From assembly GCF_000835495.1 (NCBI RefSeq), contig NW_015622546.1, positions 808,883 through 872,882 of the forward strand: 64,000 nucleotides of DNA, written 5' to 3'. The notes beneath the pieces are model-generated. The model had not been told where the DNA came from, ran no database searches, and saw nothing but the letters and a program-made list of their open reading frames with translations. Each line of letters begins with the position of its first letter. Within the stretch, counting starts at the first letter, position 1. The translations under genes were made by a program, and so were the position numbers. Shown here piece after piece: positions 1 to 11,344 of the stretch. This DNA comes from Cladophialophora immunda (lineage: Eukaryota; Ascomycota; Eurotiomycetes; Chaetothyriales; Herpotrichiellaceae).

Positions 1-2
1 TT

Positions 3-1790
3 GTCTATGGTTGCTCAGAGGCTTCACCAGAGGCTAGGAGTGTCTGCAGACTGGTGATCATCAAAGCTGCAAAACTTCTCAATCTAGGACTCCCAGAACT
101 CTCGCAACCCGAGCCGGACATATCACTGCCTAAGGGATTTGCAACCGACCTCGCTGAGACAGATTTGCTGATCAACTCTCTACTCAAAAAATCAAACAAG
201 TTCACGCGGGTGAATGAGTTTTCCCTTCATCTGCTGACTGGCATCTTTGCTACGGCGGAGATCCTGTCGGGATTTGGCTCACCACGTACTATAAGTGAAC
301 TGGCGCACGTCAGCATCTTCGGCTCAGAACGCCGCCATAAAGATGAACTTCGTCGATTGCTTCAACACATACCTTTGCACACACGGCAAGAGATTGACTG
401 GCGCTCAGTACGACGGCAGCTTCTCTGGCTTCAGTCTTGGGCCAAAACACAGCCAGTGGTGGCGGCACAGCAGCGAACAGCTTTTCTCTCCCACTTACCC
501 CTCAGCTTTGTAGAAACTCAAATTCTCGATGCATTACTGAAGGCTGCTCAGTTTGCCATCGTCAAAGAGGTGTACCTCGACAACCCTTCCCCAAGTCTCT
601 CTGGGTCGGAAATTGAAGCCCGTGTCGTTGCAGCAATTCTCGAGGCCTACGATAATGCCAGCAATGGGAACAGAGATCGTGGCGGTATGAAGAGGGCAAA
701 CGAGATCCTGAAGGCATTTCGACCGAGCTTCCCTGAGTCCTCTGCTCTCTCCGATATTGATCACTTGATCAGAGCCACGCACAGTCTGTCGTTCTACCAG
801 CTCACACTGCAGCATGGTGTTCCTTTCAAGCCTGTCTCTATCCGAGTGCAGAAAGACCCGCTAAGCCTGGTAGAAAAGGTCTTGGAACAGGACGCGAGAG
901 CGTACACCAAGTTGGAAGACCTGCTCGAGATCAGCCGTAATCTCGTCCGTGCCCACCTGCCGAATCGAGGGAACGTAATAACAGAGGATGCGGAGCCTCT
1001 TCAATCACGTCTGTTGGATGCTGAGCACAGGATAACGTACCAAGCCATCATGGCAGCTCTCGGTGCGAGTGATTTTGACACGGCATATGCATATATCACA
1101 ACACGCCTCAACACATCAACGGAGCAGTCTGCCTCTTCTGGATCTGTCGACGACGTCTCCTGGCGTGCCGCCTATGCCGCAGGCAAATATCGGCCCAGCT
1201 CATCGCCCAAGAATTTGAACACCAGCATAGAAAGTTTGACACAGCGGATGGAGCTTCTCTCCCGAGCCTTGATGTTGGCCCCTTCTGGAGAAGCTCTGTC
1301 GGGAATCCTTGCCACATGGCGCCGCTACGAGGAAGAGCTAGATGCGCTGAAGACACAAGCCGTGGAAGAAGAGCGAGCTTTTGATGCCAAAGCCGACGCT
1401 GCAGTTCCCGGAGCATTTGGTCTCGACAACCGGGATGCAGATGTAGCTGAAACGAAGCGCGTCATGGCCCGTCGGTCCGGACCGATTGGGTCAGGACCTT
1501 CTTACGAGGAAGAGGCGCCGCTGGGTTTGTTCGATGTCGCTAGAGGAGCTGCATCGGCGTTACGGAAAAGCGCGGCTTTCCCATTAGGTTCCACGGGGTT
1601 GCGAGATCTGAAGATACACTCGGACACGGCCACAAAACACGATGCGCAGAGGGAGCAAGCCGGCTCTCCGGTTTCCGACGATGGCGGAAGGGTACGAAAG
1701 AGAGACATGGTTGCCAATATGGTAACAAGTGGCCTGGTGAGCGGGATGGGATGGGTTCTTGGAGCACAGCCCCGAGATCGGGTGGACTAA
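3..1790 (+). CDS. SEC39: Sec39-domain protein, C-terminal part (5' end outside window)
   Basis: The reading frame is open from base 3 to a TAA at 1788-1790, giving 595 residues with no start in view. The first in-frame GTG at 54 is internal, so the gene is cut by the window edge. The protein is helical and lacks membrane segments. Around residues 290-320 it carries a stretch of the type LVEKVLEQ-DARAYTKLEDLLEI, which I recognise from fungal Sec39-domain proteins. Sec39 (Dsl3) is known as a subunit of the Dsl1/NRZ tethering complex that receives Golgi-to-ER COPI vesicles at the ER. No intron is needed in the visible part. The C-terminal tail (about residues 420-595) is charged and probably disordered. 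The family call rests on pattern memory only. Confidence 0.75.
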   Translation, partial: VYGCSEASPEARSVCRLVIIKAAKLLNLGLPELSQPEPDISLPKGFATDLAETDLLINSLLKKSNKFTRVNEFSLHLLTGIFATAEILSGFGSPRTISELAHVSIFGSERRHKDELRRLLQHIPLHTRQEIDWRSVRRQLLWLQSWAKTQPVVAAQQRTAFLSHLPLSFVETQILDALLKAAQFAIVKEVYLDNPSPSLSGSEIEARVVAAILEAYDNASNGNRDRGGMKRANEILKAFRPSFPESSALSDIDHLIRATHSLSFYQLTLQHGVPFKPVSIRVQKDPLSLVEKVLEQDARAYTKLEDLLEISRNLVRAHLPNRGNVITEDAEPLQSRLLDAEHRITYQAIMAALGASDFDTAYAYITTRLNTSTEQSASSGSVDDVSWRAAYAAGKYRPSSSPKNLNTSIESLTQRMELLSRALMLAPSGEALSGILATWRRYEEELDALKTQAVEEERAFDAKADAAVPGAFGLDNRDADVAETKRVMARRSGPIGSGPSYEEEAPLGLFDVARGAASALRKSAAFPLGSTGLRDLKIHSDTATKHDAQREQAGSPVSDDGGRVRKRDMVANMVTSGLVSGMGWVLGAQPRDRVD

Positions 1791-2265
1791 AAGGGCGAAA
1801 GCCAACATTGAGTGAGTAGAACGGTCTGGTTGTGTAATGTTCTTGATGCCTTCTCGATGATCTCAGGGTCGATGATGCTCAGGGTTTGTTCCTGCGTCCT
1901 TCATGCCACAGTGTGAACAGCGATGCTGTGGAAGGCCGCCGCCTTGTCACTTGCCACATGGGACGACGTTGTAAGTGACAAAGAATGAATAGAGGCAAGT
2001 CGATGGCTTCATCAGGAAAGAGTCCCGATCGCCAGCTCCAAGAGTGCAGGTGCTGCAAGAAGCGTCGACTGTTGTGCCTCGCTGTTCCTGCCGTCTTGGG
2101 TCGCTGTCGCACAAGCCTCGCGGCCCTCATTGTCGTCGCCGTCGTCGCACATTCGCGTCGTTCACGCCAACAACATCCCTCTCACACCACTTCCACATTG
2201 TCAGGCCAATTTTGGCTCAGCCCATCTAGTCGCCCATCGCACATTATTGACCTCCATCACAAGCC
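1791..2265. other. Intergenic region, 475 bp
   Basis: This stretch separates SEC39 from the next gene on the same strand. The last 150 bases before 2266 are pyrimidine-rich, as in many fungal promoters and leaders. The overlapping ORFs here look like chance frames. No RNA gene or repeat was seen. Confidence 0.5.
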
Positions 2266-4269
2266 ATGGCCGTCATGCCTTCGAAAGTCTTGCGCCCTCG
2301 TGGCAACGACTCAGGCCGAACCTTCTCAATCATCTTTGCCGTCATCGCCTTTCTCGTCGTCCTTGGGTGTGTGATCTGGGGCATCATCCTTCCGAAATAT
2401 CGAAAGAGGCGCGGCACTCATCGCCTAGGTCGATACACAGTAACGCCGTATTATCCTCCATTCAGTCCTCCTCCACGCTTCCCCAGTCATCCTGCCCTGT
2501 TGCGTGGTTTTCGAAAGCAGCCTCAAGCCCCGGTGCAACGATATGATCCGAGAATCGAGAGCCCTTTCCCAAACAGTCCGACACAGCTGCAAACAATCCA
2601 TCATCCTTCCCAAGCTGGCTCAGTCAACCCTGTTAGTCACGCTTATGGGCCTTTCACTCCCCGTCAATGTTGGCTTTCCACAAGAAATCACACCCAAACC
2701 ATATGGGAAGGCGACCTGCAAGCGGCAAGACAAGGGGCAGGGAATGACCCGCGAAATTTCACCACATTCAGAGGGAAGCATGATTACATACTGCCAGTTC
2801 CGGAGCCTCTTGTCTTGAAGCCAAGGCCTGCAGGGAGACCGCCGCCACTGACGAGGCAACTGGAGCGGTTTCCTTTCCCCTTCAGCTCCGGCCGTAAAGG
2901 AGGACTCGTTCATCCCGCAAAACTCTTCCATGATTTGGAACTGCGAAACTCGGAGTCAACTACAGACACCTTCGGAACTCCTTCCCCAGCCCCGCAACAT
3001 CCTAGTCAGCCAGCTGCTGTAGAAATGTCAGCGATGGGACCACCCGCCCGCTGCCGGACCTCTCCTGAAAGCCTCCAGGGCGAGTTGCACAAATCTGGCG
3101 AGGGCAAGACACACAATGCGCAACGAATTGGCCTATTGTCAGCCACGAGATGCCCACCCAAAACCTGCGATGCGGCAGGAGCACCAAGGACGAGACACGT
3201 GCGGAAGCAGGAGAGGTTAGAAAGAATGGGGACGTTGACAAGACCAAAGACTCCCGTGGCTGAGATACGAGATTGGTTTGATCGAGCGGCTAGCACTGCC
3301 AACAAGGAGAAAGATTCATCGAAGCCTTACACGCCCTCCTCCAATCCCTTCACGACGCCTGGACTGGCATCGACGCCAGCAACTTCCCCAACCCAGACGT
3401 TGAAGAAGCCACAGGCTCTGGCAACGCCGTCGCGGCCACAAGGTGTCGCTCCTGGCATGAATGTGCCATCTCACAGCCACAGAAGAACACCTAGTTCGGT
3501 GATCCTCCCATCTCCAGGAAAGCTCCGCGAGTTGCAGCTGGCGAGGCCAAACAAAAAAGTGCCTCAGGCAGCTAAAGGGTCTCCTGCCAAGATTTTCAAA
3601 CGGCGATCAAATTCAGGACGTGCCAAACTCGTGTCATGGTCCCAGTTGCGACCCAGCAAACGAATCTCCCGGCGTTTCTCTTCTTCTTCGCTTTCGACGA
3701 TCTTCAAGCCCATTCTTGCCCCGAGGAGCAAGCACAGCCAGGGCACGTCAAGCATCTATAGCCGTGACGTGAGAGAGCTGAGTTTCACGGGAGCAGCAGA
3801 TCGCCAAGGAGGAGACGCCGAGAGCAATGATCGAGTTGTATCAGGGTTGCCATCAGGAAATGGCACTCACTTGGCTCACAAGCCATCAGCTTCTATTGAC
3901 CCTCTGAAGTCCAAGATCGACAATTGGGACCTTCACACGGGCGATCTGGATGTGTCCATGATCCCTCGCTCAGCGATCAAACGATCGATATCAGATTCCG
4001 GGCTCCGTTGTGCGACGTTGTGGAGCTGCGAAGGACGTCCCACGAGCGGGCAGGGCGCTCCCGGTGTGGCGTGCGAAGGTCGGGGCAGATCCATTCCGCT
4101 TATTCAGATTGGGCGATCCAGCGACGACGTTTTCGGAATCGAAGCAGATGGCTTCGAACCCCACGAAGCGAGCAAATTGATGAAGAAAATCGGGCATTTC
4201 GAGACAGCACCAATCATTCTTGGTGGCTTGGGCCACGGCACAGCGCCGGGCGGTGGGGAGTGGATTTGA
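2266..4269 (+). CDS. Hypothetical single-pass membrane protein with long disordered tail
   Basis: This intronless 667-residue ORF starts at an ATG in a good context (AAGCCATGG). Residues about 19-45 form one strongly hydrophobic segment (SIIFAVIAFLVVLGCVIWGI) followed directly by a basic stop-transfer stretch (KYRKRRG). The orientation would be a short luminal N-terminus and a long cytosolic tail. The tail is rich in Pro, Ser, Arg and Lys, with many SP/TP sites and no recognisable domain, so it is probably disordered and phosphorylated. I do not recognise a family. It follows SEC39 in the same direction after 475 bp. A second ATG at codon 4 could also serve as the start. Confidence 0.7.
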   Translation: MAVMPSKVLRPRGNDSGRTFSIIFAVIAFLVVLGCVIWGIILPKYRKRRGTHRLGRYTVTPYYPPFSPPPRFPSHPALLRGFRKQPQAPVQRYDPRIESPFPNSPTQLQTIHHPSQAGSVNPVSHAYGPFTPRQCWLSTRNHTQTIWEGDLQAARQGAGNDPRNFTTFRGKHDYILPVPEPLVLKPRPAGRPPPLTRQLERFPFPFSSGRKGGLVHPAKLFHDLELRNSESTTDTFGTPSPAPQHPSQPAAVEMSAMGPPARCRTSPESLQGELHKSGEGKTHNAQRIGLLSATRCPPKTCDAAGAPRTRHVRKQERLERMGTLTRPKTPVAEIRDWFDRAASTANKEKDSSKPYTPSSNPFTTPGLASTPATSPTQTLKKPQALATPSRPQGVAPGMNVPSHSHRRTPSSVILPSPGKLRELQLARPNKKVPQAAKGSPAKIFKRRSNSGRAKLVSWSQLRPSKRISRRFSSSSLSTIFKPILAPRSKHSQGTSSIYSRDVRELSFTGAADRQGGDAESNDRVVSGLPSGNGTHLAHKPSASIDPLKSKIDNWDLHTGDLDVSMIPRSAIKRSISDSGLRCATLWSCEGRPTSGQGAPGVACEGRGRSIPLIQIGRSSDDVFGIEADGFEPHEASKLMKKIGHFETAPIILGGLGHGTAPGGGEWI

Positions 4270-5799
4270 AGGAACATAAGGAGTGGTGAAGATGCAGTGG
4301 AGAACAACCAGCATATGACCTGATGTTAAACGGCTGAACGAGAAAAAAATGATGAAAAATAAACTCGATATGTGTCGCGCAAGAGCTGAGACAGATGGGT
4401 GACGGCATACCCGCATGGCAAGGGATGAGCATATTGGGAGGAGAGCTTCCTCGGGCATATTATGGGTAGATGCGCCTCCAAAGGGAGGATGGAAATCGAT
4501 GTACCATCAATGCATTGAGACAGCTGGACGCCACAAAAGGTCTCAGAGGCCGTACCGAGCTAGAGCATGAATGAAAAAAAGATATTAGCTCCATCTTTGC
4601 GTCGGGCCTTTCACAAGGCTGTGTTTTGTGACGATCTCCTCGCTCTCTTGGGCTCCCTGTAGTACAAGGGTTGGGCGGTGGCGGTGGCTCAGTAGGCGGA
4701 AGAAGAGCCAGCGCCACCACAACCACAACCACAACCGAACCAAGTTTCTAGAGGCACCAAGCAAGCGATTGGGACCTGCATTGGCGAACGCCGCCGAGAG
4801 CCAATATCTACGACCTCAGAAGCTACACCAGCTTTGCACCAAGCTCGTCCACCGCACTGAAGTCGTTGTCGCGGAAGAACACGCAATACGCAAATGTCAG
4901 CAGCTCTGGATTGCAGCGGCCCTTACTCAGAGGTTGCGTGCAGCGCAGTCATCTGCCCGCTGTGCCCAGCCAAGTTGAGTCAGACTGATGATATTCCCCC
5001 TTTGCCCCCTGTCGGCCCAGGTTGCCAGGATGGTGGCCACGGCCGACCGAGAAAGTGGACTTTGTTCAACTGCTAACAACGGGCATCCACCGGTCCCACC
5101 TTTTGCAGACAAATGAAGAGATTTTTTTTCCCTCGCGCAAGAAACGACGAAGGATCTCCCCAAAACTCCGAAGGGATGGCAAACGCTCTCCGTGTCAGGA
5201 TATCGCGAGTGTGTTGGGTGCTGGGATGCGGCCACCCTCCACGCCCCAACGCTCGATGGAGGATGGAGGAAGCCACAACACGCCGAAGGGACTCGTCCTG
5301 ATCCCTTATGCCTCGTCCTCCGTCCTTTCGCACAACGCGCATATCCTCGGTGGGGATCAGGCCCGGTCCAAACAGCCTCTGATCGCTTCCATCGTGCCCT
5401 ATTTTGGGCGGCCTCAGGTGCAGGATATCATCATACCCTGACCATCTCTTCGATGGCGGTGGAGCTGCTCGACCTGTCTGAAACATCCTAAGGTCAGATT
5501 TGTTGACGAACGACTTGGCTATGCAACTGCGACTCTACCTGCTCGTGCCTCCGCTCCCATGTGGACTGGTCATGATTGTCGGGGGCCTCCTTGTCGGGCT
5601 CCATCTCTCCACTGTGTCTGCACATCATATGTAGTAAGAAGATTTCGATTCCTTCGTCTTTCATAACCTTTTCCCCTTCGCATTTCCCCGCGTCTCTCTC
5701 CCTCGCATTGCTGCAGATCGACCCGTTATCCGTTCGGAAATTGTGAATTGTCTCCTTTTCATGGTATTTGAGCAGGGAGGGTGCAGGATTGGGTGCACG
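4270..5799. other. Intergenic region, 1.5 kb, no gene recognised
   Basis: ORFs up to about 140 codons occur on both strands, but they overlap each other, are rich in Arg, Ser and Pro and resemble no protein I know. A CCACAA trinucleotide-like run lies at about 4713-4735. The CT-rich stretch at 5660-5760 is probably the promoter or leader of the secreted protein gene that follows. Confidence 0.45.
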
Positions 5800-6795
5800 A
5801 TGGCTCTATCAAGGCTGGTATGTTTGAGGCTACGGTACTCGCAGACAATGGATACGACCTAGAATGCTGATGGTCATCCCAGGTCCTTTTCACCTCTCTC
5901 CTCTCCGCCTGGACTTCGGCCGTCCCCCTCACAAAACGCGCCACCGATGTGGTACAAGGAAAACTCGGTAGTGACGGGTTCTGGAATGACTACGACGGTA
6001 CGCTCTCTCGGTCTACCTCGCCGGGGTAAGGAGAAAGGCTAATGAGTTGGATTGGGGAAAATAGGTGGTCAGAATAGTTACACACAATACACAGGGAACG
6101 GTTCGATAGCATCTGGATGGCCGTCGAGCCTGTCGTGGATATCCTTCAACGACATGTGGACCGCCAACCAGAAGACCATCTCCCGAAGCTGCAACAACCT
6201 CTACAATCAGCCCAACAATTCGGACCAAGAAATCCAAGATCTCTATGATGCCATTAAACAGATCTCACAGCAGACGCGGGTAGATCACAGGTTCATCTTG
6301 GCCGCAGTAATGCAGGAGACAGGAGGATGTGTGCGTGCCAAGACGACCGTCTCGCCAGATGGCACCGTGAGGAACCCGGGACTCCTGCAATCTTTCAGGG
6401 GCACTCACTCTTGCAATGACAATGGCAAAGTGCAGAATCCGTGCCCGAAGGACCAGATTTTGGGCATGATCTCGGATGGAGGTGAGATGCGAACCCACAA
6501 GACGGCAAATTTCATCTTTTGGTTGTGCGTGTCTGGCTAACCTTTCTTGCCTGTAGTTGCTGGCACGGCTAGTGGCCACGGATACGCATCTGACATCAAC
6601 GCTCAAGCCGACGTTGCCGACATCGACTACGCGGAGGGCTACTATCGAGGGGCACGACTGTACAACTCGGGCGCGATTGACGCGTCAGGAGATCTGGGTA
6701 AGGGTTCAGCCACGCATTGCTACGCCAGTGATATCGCCAACAGGCTGACGGGGTGGACGGACGCCCCATCGGCATGTACGCTGGACGACAACTAA
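5800..6795 (+). CDS. Secreted GH23-like (lysozyme/transglycosylase-fold) protein, four exons
   Basis: Exons 5800-5817, 5883-5997, 6065-6481 and 6557-6795 join in phase to give 262 residues. The 18-nt first exon ends at GTATGT, and the spliced N-terminus (MALSRLVLFTSLLSAW...) is a signal peptide ending near a dibasic Kex2-type KR site at residues 24-25. The mature region contains ILAAVMQETGGCVR, with Glu129 where GH23/goose-lysozyme-like folds carry their catalytic acid. The context (helix, E[ST]GG, then NPGLLQ) is typical of that fold. Six or more cysteines suggest disulfides. The likely role is an extracellular glycan-cleaving enzyme acting on chitin or peptidoglycan. The substrate is not determined by the sequence. 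Homologous genes in ascomycetes are usually annotated as SLT or transglycosylase-like proteins. Confidence 0.75.
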
Positions 6796-7405
6796 TTGTA
6801 TGCATATGGTCCCCCATATCAGGAAGAAAAGGTGCCGGTGCCTCGAGCTGGTGCGGTAAAGCCAAAGCCGCTGCAAACGGGGGCTTTTTGGACTTCGGCG
6901 AAAGACCATCAGCATATTAGGTGCGTCCAGAAGCCGATGTACAATGTTTGTCAACCTCTGTTCTCGATGACGAGATATGTTTTTCTGCATGGCGTTGAGA
7001 CGGTCATGGCTGGCGTTCTCTCTCTGGGCCTAGAACTGTACGTATGGAAAAGACTCTTATCGAAAAGTACTTGTTCATCAACTGTGTTTGAAGGTCGGAC
7101 AGATTCCGAAGGACATCACGGTACCTAATATCGGGACGGGCGCCCTCGACATCGTGTTGCATTGCTACGAGCGCTCCCCGTTCAGAATCAGGACACGTTT
7201 ATGTGAATGAATGCACTGGAAGACTTTTTGAAGACTTTTGTTAATTTCTTATTTCACTTCTCCCTTAGTCCTTCTTGAGTCATTTTTCACTTTCTTCAGA
7301 AACTTCTCATTCCGAAAAGCACTTTGTGCTTACTTTACTCTCTAACAACTCTTCTTCCTGACCTCACACACCGTGCCCTACTATCACCGTCCTGGTACAG
7401 GCACG
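6796..7405. other. Intergenic region, 610 bp
   Basis: This is the 3' flank of the secreted protein gene. It is T-rich from about 7230 to 7350 (TTTTTGAAGACTTTTG and similar), which may be a terminator or promoter region. No gene was recognised. Confidence 0.4.
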
Positions 7406-7594
7406 ATGGCACCCAAGGCGAGCCCGGGAGCTGAGATTGATAAGAATATGACTGAACTTCGTGAGAGAGTAGCTAAGCTTGAGGAGAAAGTGGCTGCTCT
7501 TCGGAAATCGTCTCCCCCGCGGACAGCACAGACGACGAAACCCGACTATCCGTTGGCGATGGTGAGTGCAGAGTTGGGTCAGCGTACAGAGTGA
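7406..7594 (+). CDS. Small coiled-coil ORF, or upstream exon of the next gene
   Basis: From the ATG at 7406 the frame encodes about 62 residues with a clear heptad stretch (TELRERVAKLEEKVAALRKS, near residues 16-35). A strong intron signature begins inside it: GTGAGT at 7562, a CTAAC branch point and TAG at 7614-7616, just before the CCACCATG of the next ORF. Splicing 7562-7616 does not put the two ORFs in the same frame. Shorter alternative introns that would do so (7578-7616 or 7584-7616) are under 40 nt. It may be a separate small gene, an uORF on a shared leader, or an exon I have mis-joined. Confidence 0.3.
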   Translation: MAPKASPGAEIDKNMTELRERVAKLEEKVAALRKSSPPRTAQTTKPDYPLAMVSAELGQRTE

Positions 7595-7621
7595 CCAATC
7601 TAACACCGCCTGGTAGCCACC

Positions 7622-8059
7622 ATGTCAGGAAACGAATCGAGCGCCGACAATGCTACAGGCAACCCAACTGCTTCCTCCAGCCCTGCAACGGACTCTGAGA
7701 AAAGAGATCTCGTTGGTCTCTACGCTCTTCTCTTCTCCGGCCACTTCAAACGGTTCAAAGACGAGCCGGAGCGCATGGAGTTTATAAACACAGAGGTCTT
7801 GTACCGCGCCAGGTTTCGCCGCAGCTACCCCAGCATCCGAGCGATGCACGCAGACTACGATCTAATGCTGCCTCGATACCTTGCCCACAGCCCAAACGTG
7901 TTGGAAAGAGTCGGCGACGAGCTCAACAAGTTCGCCGAAGTGGAAGACTACTGGTGGCCTAAATGTGTTCACCTGCCCCGACTACGCCAGCTGGGCGTGA
8001 TCGAGACGGCCAGGATTTTTTCAAACTGGATAATAGACCGGTCAACCAGACTGTGGTGA
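7622..8059 (+). CDS. Hypothetical protein, 145 aa
   Basis: The ORF begins with an ATG in a near-ideal context (CCACCATGT) six bases after a likely splice acceptor. Residues 1-25 are Ser/Thr/Asn-rich. Residues 30-115 are helical and charged with conserved-looking aromatics (EDYWWPKC). No family is recognised. After about 7966 the frame at 7963-8166 also looks protein-like (GFFGTYTERGVCRHFSRW). A short 47-nt intron from 7967 to 8013 would join them in phase, although the donor GTTCAC is poor. The 3' end of this gene is therefore uncertain. Confidence 0.45.
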   Translation: MSGNESSADNATGNPTASSSPATDSEKRDLVGLYALLFSGHFKRFKDEPERMEFINTEVLYRARFRRSYPSIRAMHADYDLMLPRYLAHSPNVLERVGDELNKFAEVEDYWWPKCVHLPRLRQLGVIETARIFSNWIIDRSTRLW

Positions 8060-8964
8060 GGGAAATGCAGATCGAGCTAGAGCACGGGGATATGGGGTTT
8101 TTTGGTACTTACACCGAGCGTGGCGTTTGCCGCCATTTCTCGAGGTGGGAGAACGGTAGATATTGAGAACGAGGGAGAGGGGATGGGGAGCAGTATCGCA
8201 AGCAGAAAAATCAAGAGAAGGCAGCAACAATCCTTTGATAAATGGGCTTAGAATTCTGCAGAGGACTCGAGAAGCACAAAGGCGCCATGGTTCCTTCGTG
8301 GGAGCATCCTAATGCCGTAGCCGTGTCCTATAGGACTGTATCCATGACCACAAAGTAGATATTATACATCCCCGTACAAAGGAAACTGCAAGCAGCACTC
8401 AAAGAAATGAACACAACCATCATCCATGCAGCAAGGGAATTTCAGTAATGCACAAATGGCCACGTCGATAGCTCACCGTGAACGCGGATAGCCCCTTGCT
8501 TCGATCCGCTGGCGGAAAAGAGCATTCATTTCATGTCAGCCGTGTTGGAAGCAAGGGTCACATTCTAGAAGCCTGTGTGGAAATGCTCTTTCGCCAGGTG
8601 GATCATAGGTAGGAGGCTATACTTTCATGATTCGCGCGAAGAGTTCCCCTAATATGGAGACTGAGTGTTGTCCTTTGTGTACGTCGTTGTCTTGGATATG
8701 AAGTCCAGAACTGAAGAACGCTGGGAGGAGATGGTTCTCCAGGGACTTAAAGCAGCGGGGCCAACGTGGGCGATGCTCCTGCGCTCCACTTGAGCTCCAA
8801 ACGGCTGAGTCGGAGATAAGCATCTCAATGTCCCGCATTTGACGAACTTAGTAAACCGTTTTTGCGCAGGGTGGACGCCCGATTAGAGTCGATACCTCAT
8901 CACTATCCGCAGTCTGCGGTCCGGCTTCAATCCCTCACCTGCCCTTTGTTGTCCACATCAAGCC
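8060..8964. other. Intergenic region, 0.9 kb
   Basis: No convincing coding region, RNA gene or repeat is visible. The last 80 bases before 8965 are CT-rich and probably form the leader of the WD40 gene. Confidence 0.4.
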
Positions 8965-11344
8965 ATGGCCGAATTCCCAGATCCTCGCGAGGGGTTGAGT
9001 CCCTCGCCGTCCAACATCATCGATATCTTCCTCGGCGATGACGACGATGACGGCGAAAGTTTCCACCCAACCGAGGAACAAAGCACCGATGCAAGTGTCA
9101 CACAGGATGAAGACAGCGATGCTGATTTCACCGGTACATACCAGCCATCATGTGAGAGATGTATGGCTTTTGACTGGCTGCAGATGCCCAGGAGACCTTG
9201 CACGGCATTGAAATAATCTACGAGGGCGAAGACGATGACGAAGAAGATGAAGACGAAGATGAGGGAAATCACACCGAGACCGAGAACGATGGCACTGCAA
9301 TGGGGTCAAGAACAACCGCCCGGCCAGCACAGGGTTTGTTACTGTTCCCAGTTGCCGCCTTTTGTCTTCTGACCAAACTATTGCAACAGTGACTGTCAAC
9401 GACATCCGCGGCCTGCTGAGCGCCAGTGCGCCTCTTCGGCAACTCATTCTTAGTCGCTACCGCCTGCTAGGCCCGAACGGTCGAGACCTCTTCGCTGACG
9501 ACGATGATGACGATGATGACGAGCCGTACGAATACGGCGGTTTCAGTCGCCGTCGCCGGGTCCAACGACAAAAGCCCAAGGGCGACCGCTTCCCCAAAGT
9601 CCCAAGTGAAGCTGGAAAGGCGTTGATGAACTCAGGCACCTATGGTTGCCGAGACACATACTTGGACATCCGGCGTAAGAGACGGCGCACAGTCAGTGAC
9701 CGCCTGCTGTGGCGGCGTTTAGGGTTAGAGGCACGATCCACTATGAGACGACAAAACAACCTCATTGCCCAAGACCAAGTACCCAACACCACCACTGCCG
9801 ACAAGATCATCCACTATGACTCACGAGCCTACTCGGGTCAATTTTCGGACGATGGGAACTTCTTCTTCAGCTGCACGCAGAACTTCAAGGTTCGCATGTA
9901 CGACACATCCAACCCTTATGAGTGGAAGTACTACAAAACTGTGGATTACCCCTTTGGGCAATGGACAATTACAGATGCGACGCTGAGCCCGGATAACAAG
10001 TGGCTGGCATATTCCTCGATTCGACATACTGTGTGTCTCGCCCCGACGGACCCAACAGACCACTCTGACCATACTTTGCTGGATTTCACCAACTTCGCTC
10101 CTGGATCAGGGATGGGCCGACCGACCTATGGGTACATGGGTCGACACGGTTTTGGTATCTGGTCATTGCGCTTCAGCGGTGACGGGAGGGAGATTGTCGC
10201 CGGAACCTCGGATCACTCGGTCGTGGTGTATGATCTGGAACGCCGACAGTCGACGGTCCGACTATCGAACCATGAAGATGACGTAAATGCGGTCTGTTTC
10301 GGCGATAAGTCCTCTCCTCATATCCTGTATTCGGGCAGTGACGACCAAACGTTGCGAGTTTGGGACAGACGATCGATGGCCGATGGCCGTCCCGCCGGCA
10401 TTTTCGTCGGTCATACAGAGGGCCTCACGTATGTTGATTCAAAGGGCGACGGCCGCTACGTCCTCTCGAACGGTAAGGAACAAATGATGAAGCTCTGGGA
10501 CCTGCGGAAGATGATATCCCCGAACGAGTTCTCGAAGATCGACATCCATTCCTACACCACGAACTTCGACTATCGATTCTCCACGTACGATGAGGACGAC
10601 TACGTTCCCAATCCCAAGGATTGCAGTGTGGTAACCTTCCGGGGCCATTCCGTCCTGAAGACGCTGATCCGATGTCACTTCTCGCCGCCTGGGTCTTCGA
10701 ACTCTCGATATGTGTACAGCGGGAGTGAAGATGGAAAGGTATATATTTGGAACATGGACGGGACCCTGAAATCCACAGTCGACGTCTATGCAGCGACGAG
10801 ACACACGAGACCGAGACACGATGGGAGTGACGGGTTCGGTGGCGCAGGGTATGGCTATGAGCTACACGGACATCACAATAGTGTGTGGAAGACGTGCGTC
10901 AGGGATGCAAGCTGGAGTCCCACGGCGCCGGTCCTGGCTGGTAAGTCGAAATCTCCTTCCATGCCCATTCTGGGTCTCTATCAGGCTCTTAATTCCCCAG
11001 CATCTCTATTTGGGGCTGAAGATATGTACTGACATCATGGGTTAGCGACGTCTTGGAACGGCTGGGGCATGGCTACAGGGACAGTCTCGGTGCACTCGTG
11101 GAACGATGGCGCGGAAGACGACGAAGCCCTTCCAGCCATGTCCTCAAACTATAACGCCCGGCTTGATCCCCGAGAGGACTTTGACAATGCAATGCGTCGT
11201 GCGCGGGGCGGAGGCCGCGGCGATGCATCGAGGAGCAGTCCCACCGCGACGCGGAGTCGCGCCGAGGGGAGAGGCTTGAGAAGCAATGTCGTCAGGCCGG
11301 CCAGGCTGGGTGACGACGACGGCGGCGGCGGAAGCATCTGGTGA
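8965..11344 (+). CDS. WD40 protein of the DCAF11/LEC14B (WDR23) type, four exons
   Basis: Exons 8965-9133, 9184-9333, 9390-10940 and 11046-11344 all join in phase (each boundary splits a Gly/Asp/Val/Ala codon after its first base) to give 722 residues. The N-terminus has three acidic runs. The next part (VNDIRGLLSASAPLRQLILS) is basic and helical. Seven or so WD repeats follow, with WD or WxD ends such as TLRVWDRR, MMKLWDLRK and KVYIWNMDG. The stretch ending in SWNGWGM plus a basic Gly-rich tail is typical of the DCAF11/LEC14B group. These proteins are known substrate receptors of CUL4-DDB1 ubiquitin ligases. The DxR motif (VWDRR) in a mid-repeat fits DDB1 binding. The substrate is unknown here. 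Confidence 0.85.

Noticed and set aside
4460..5491. Several overlapping ORFs of 60-140 codons
   Set aside because: They compete on both strands, are Arg/Ser/Pro-rich and show no domain or splice logic.
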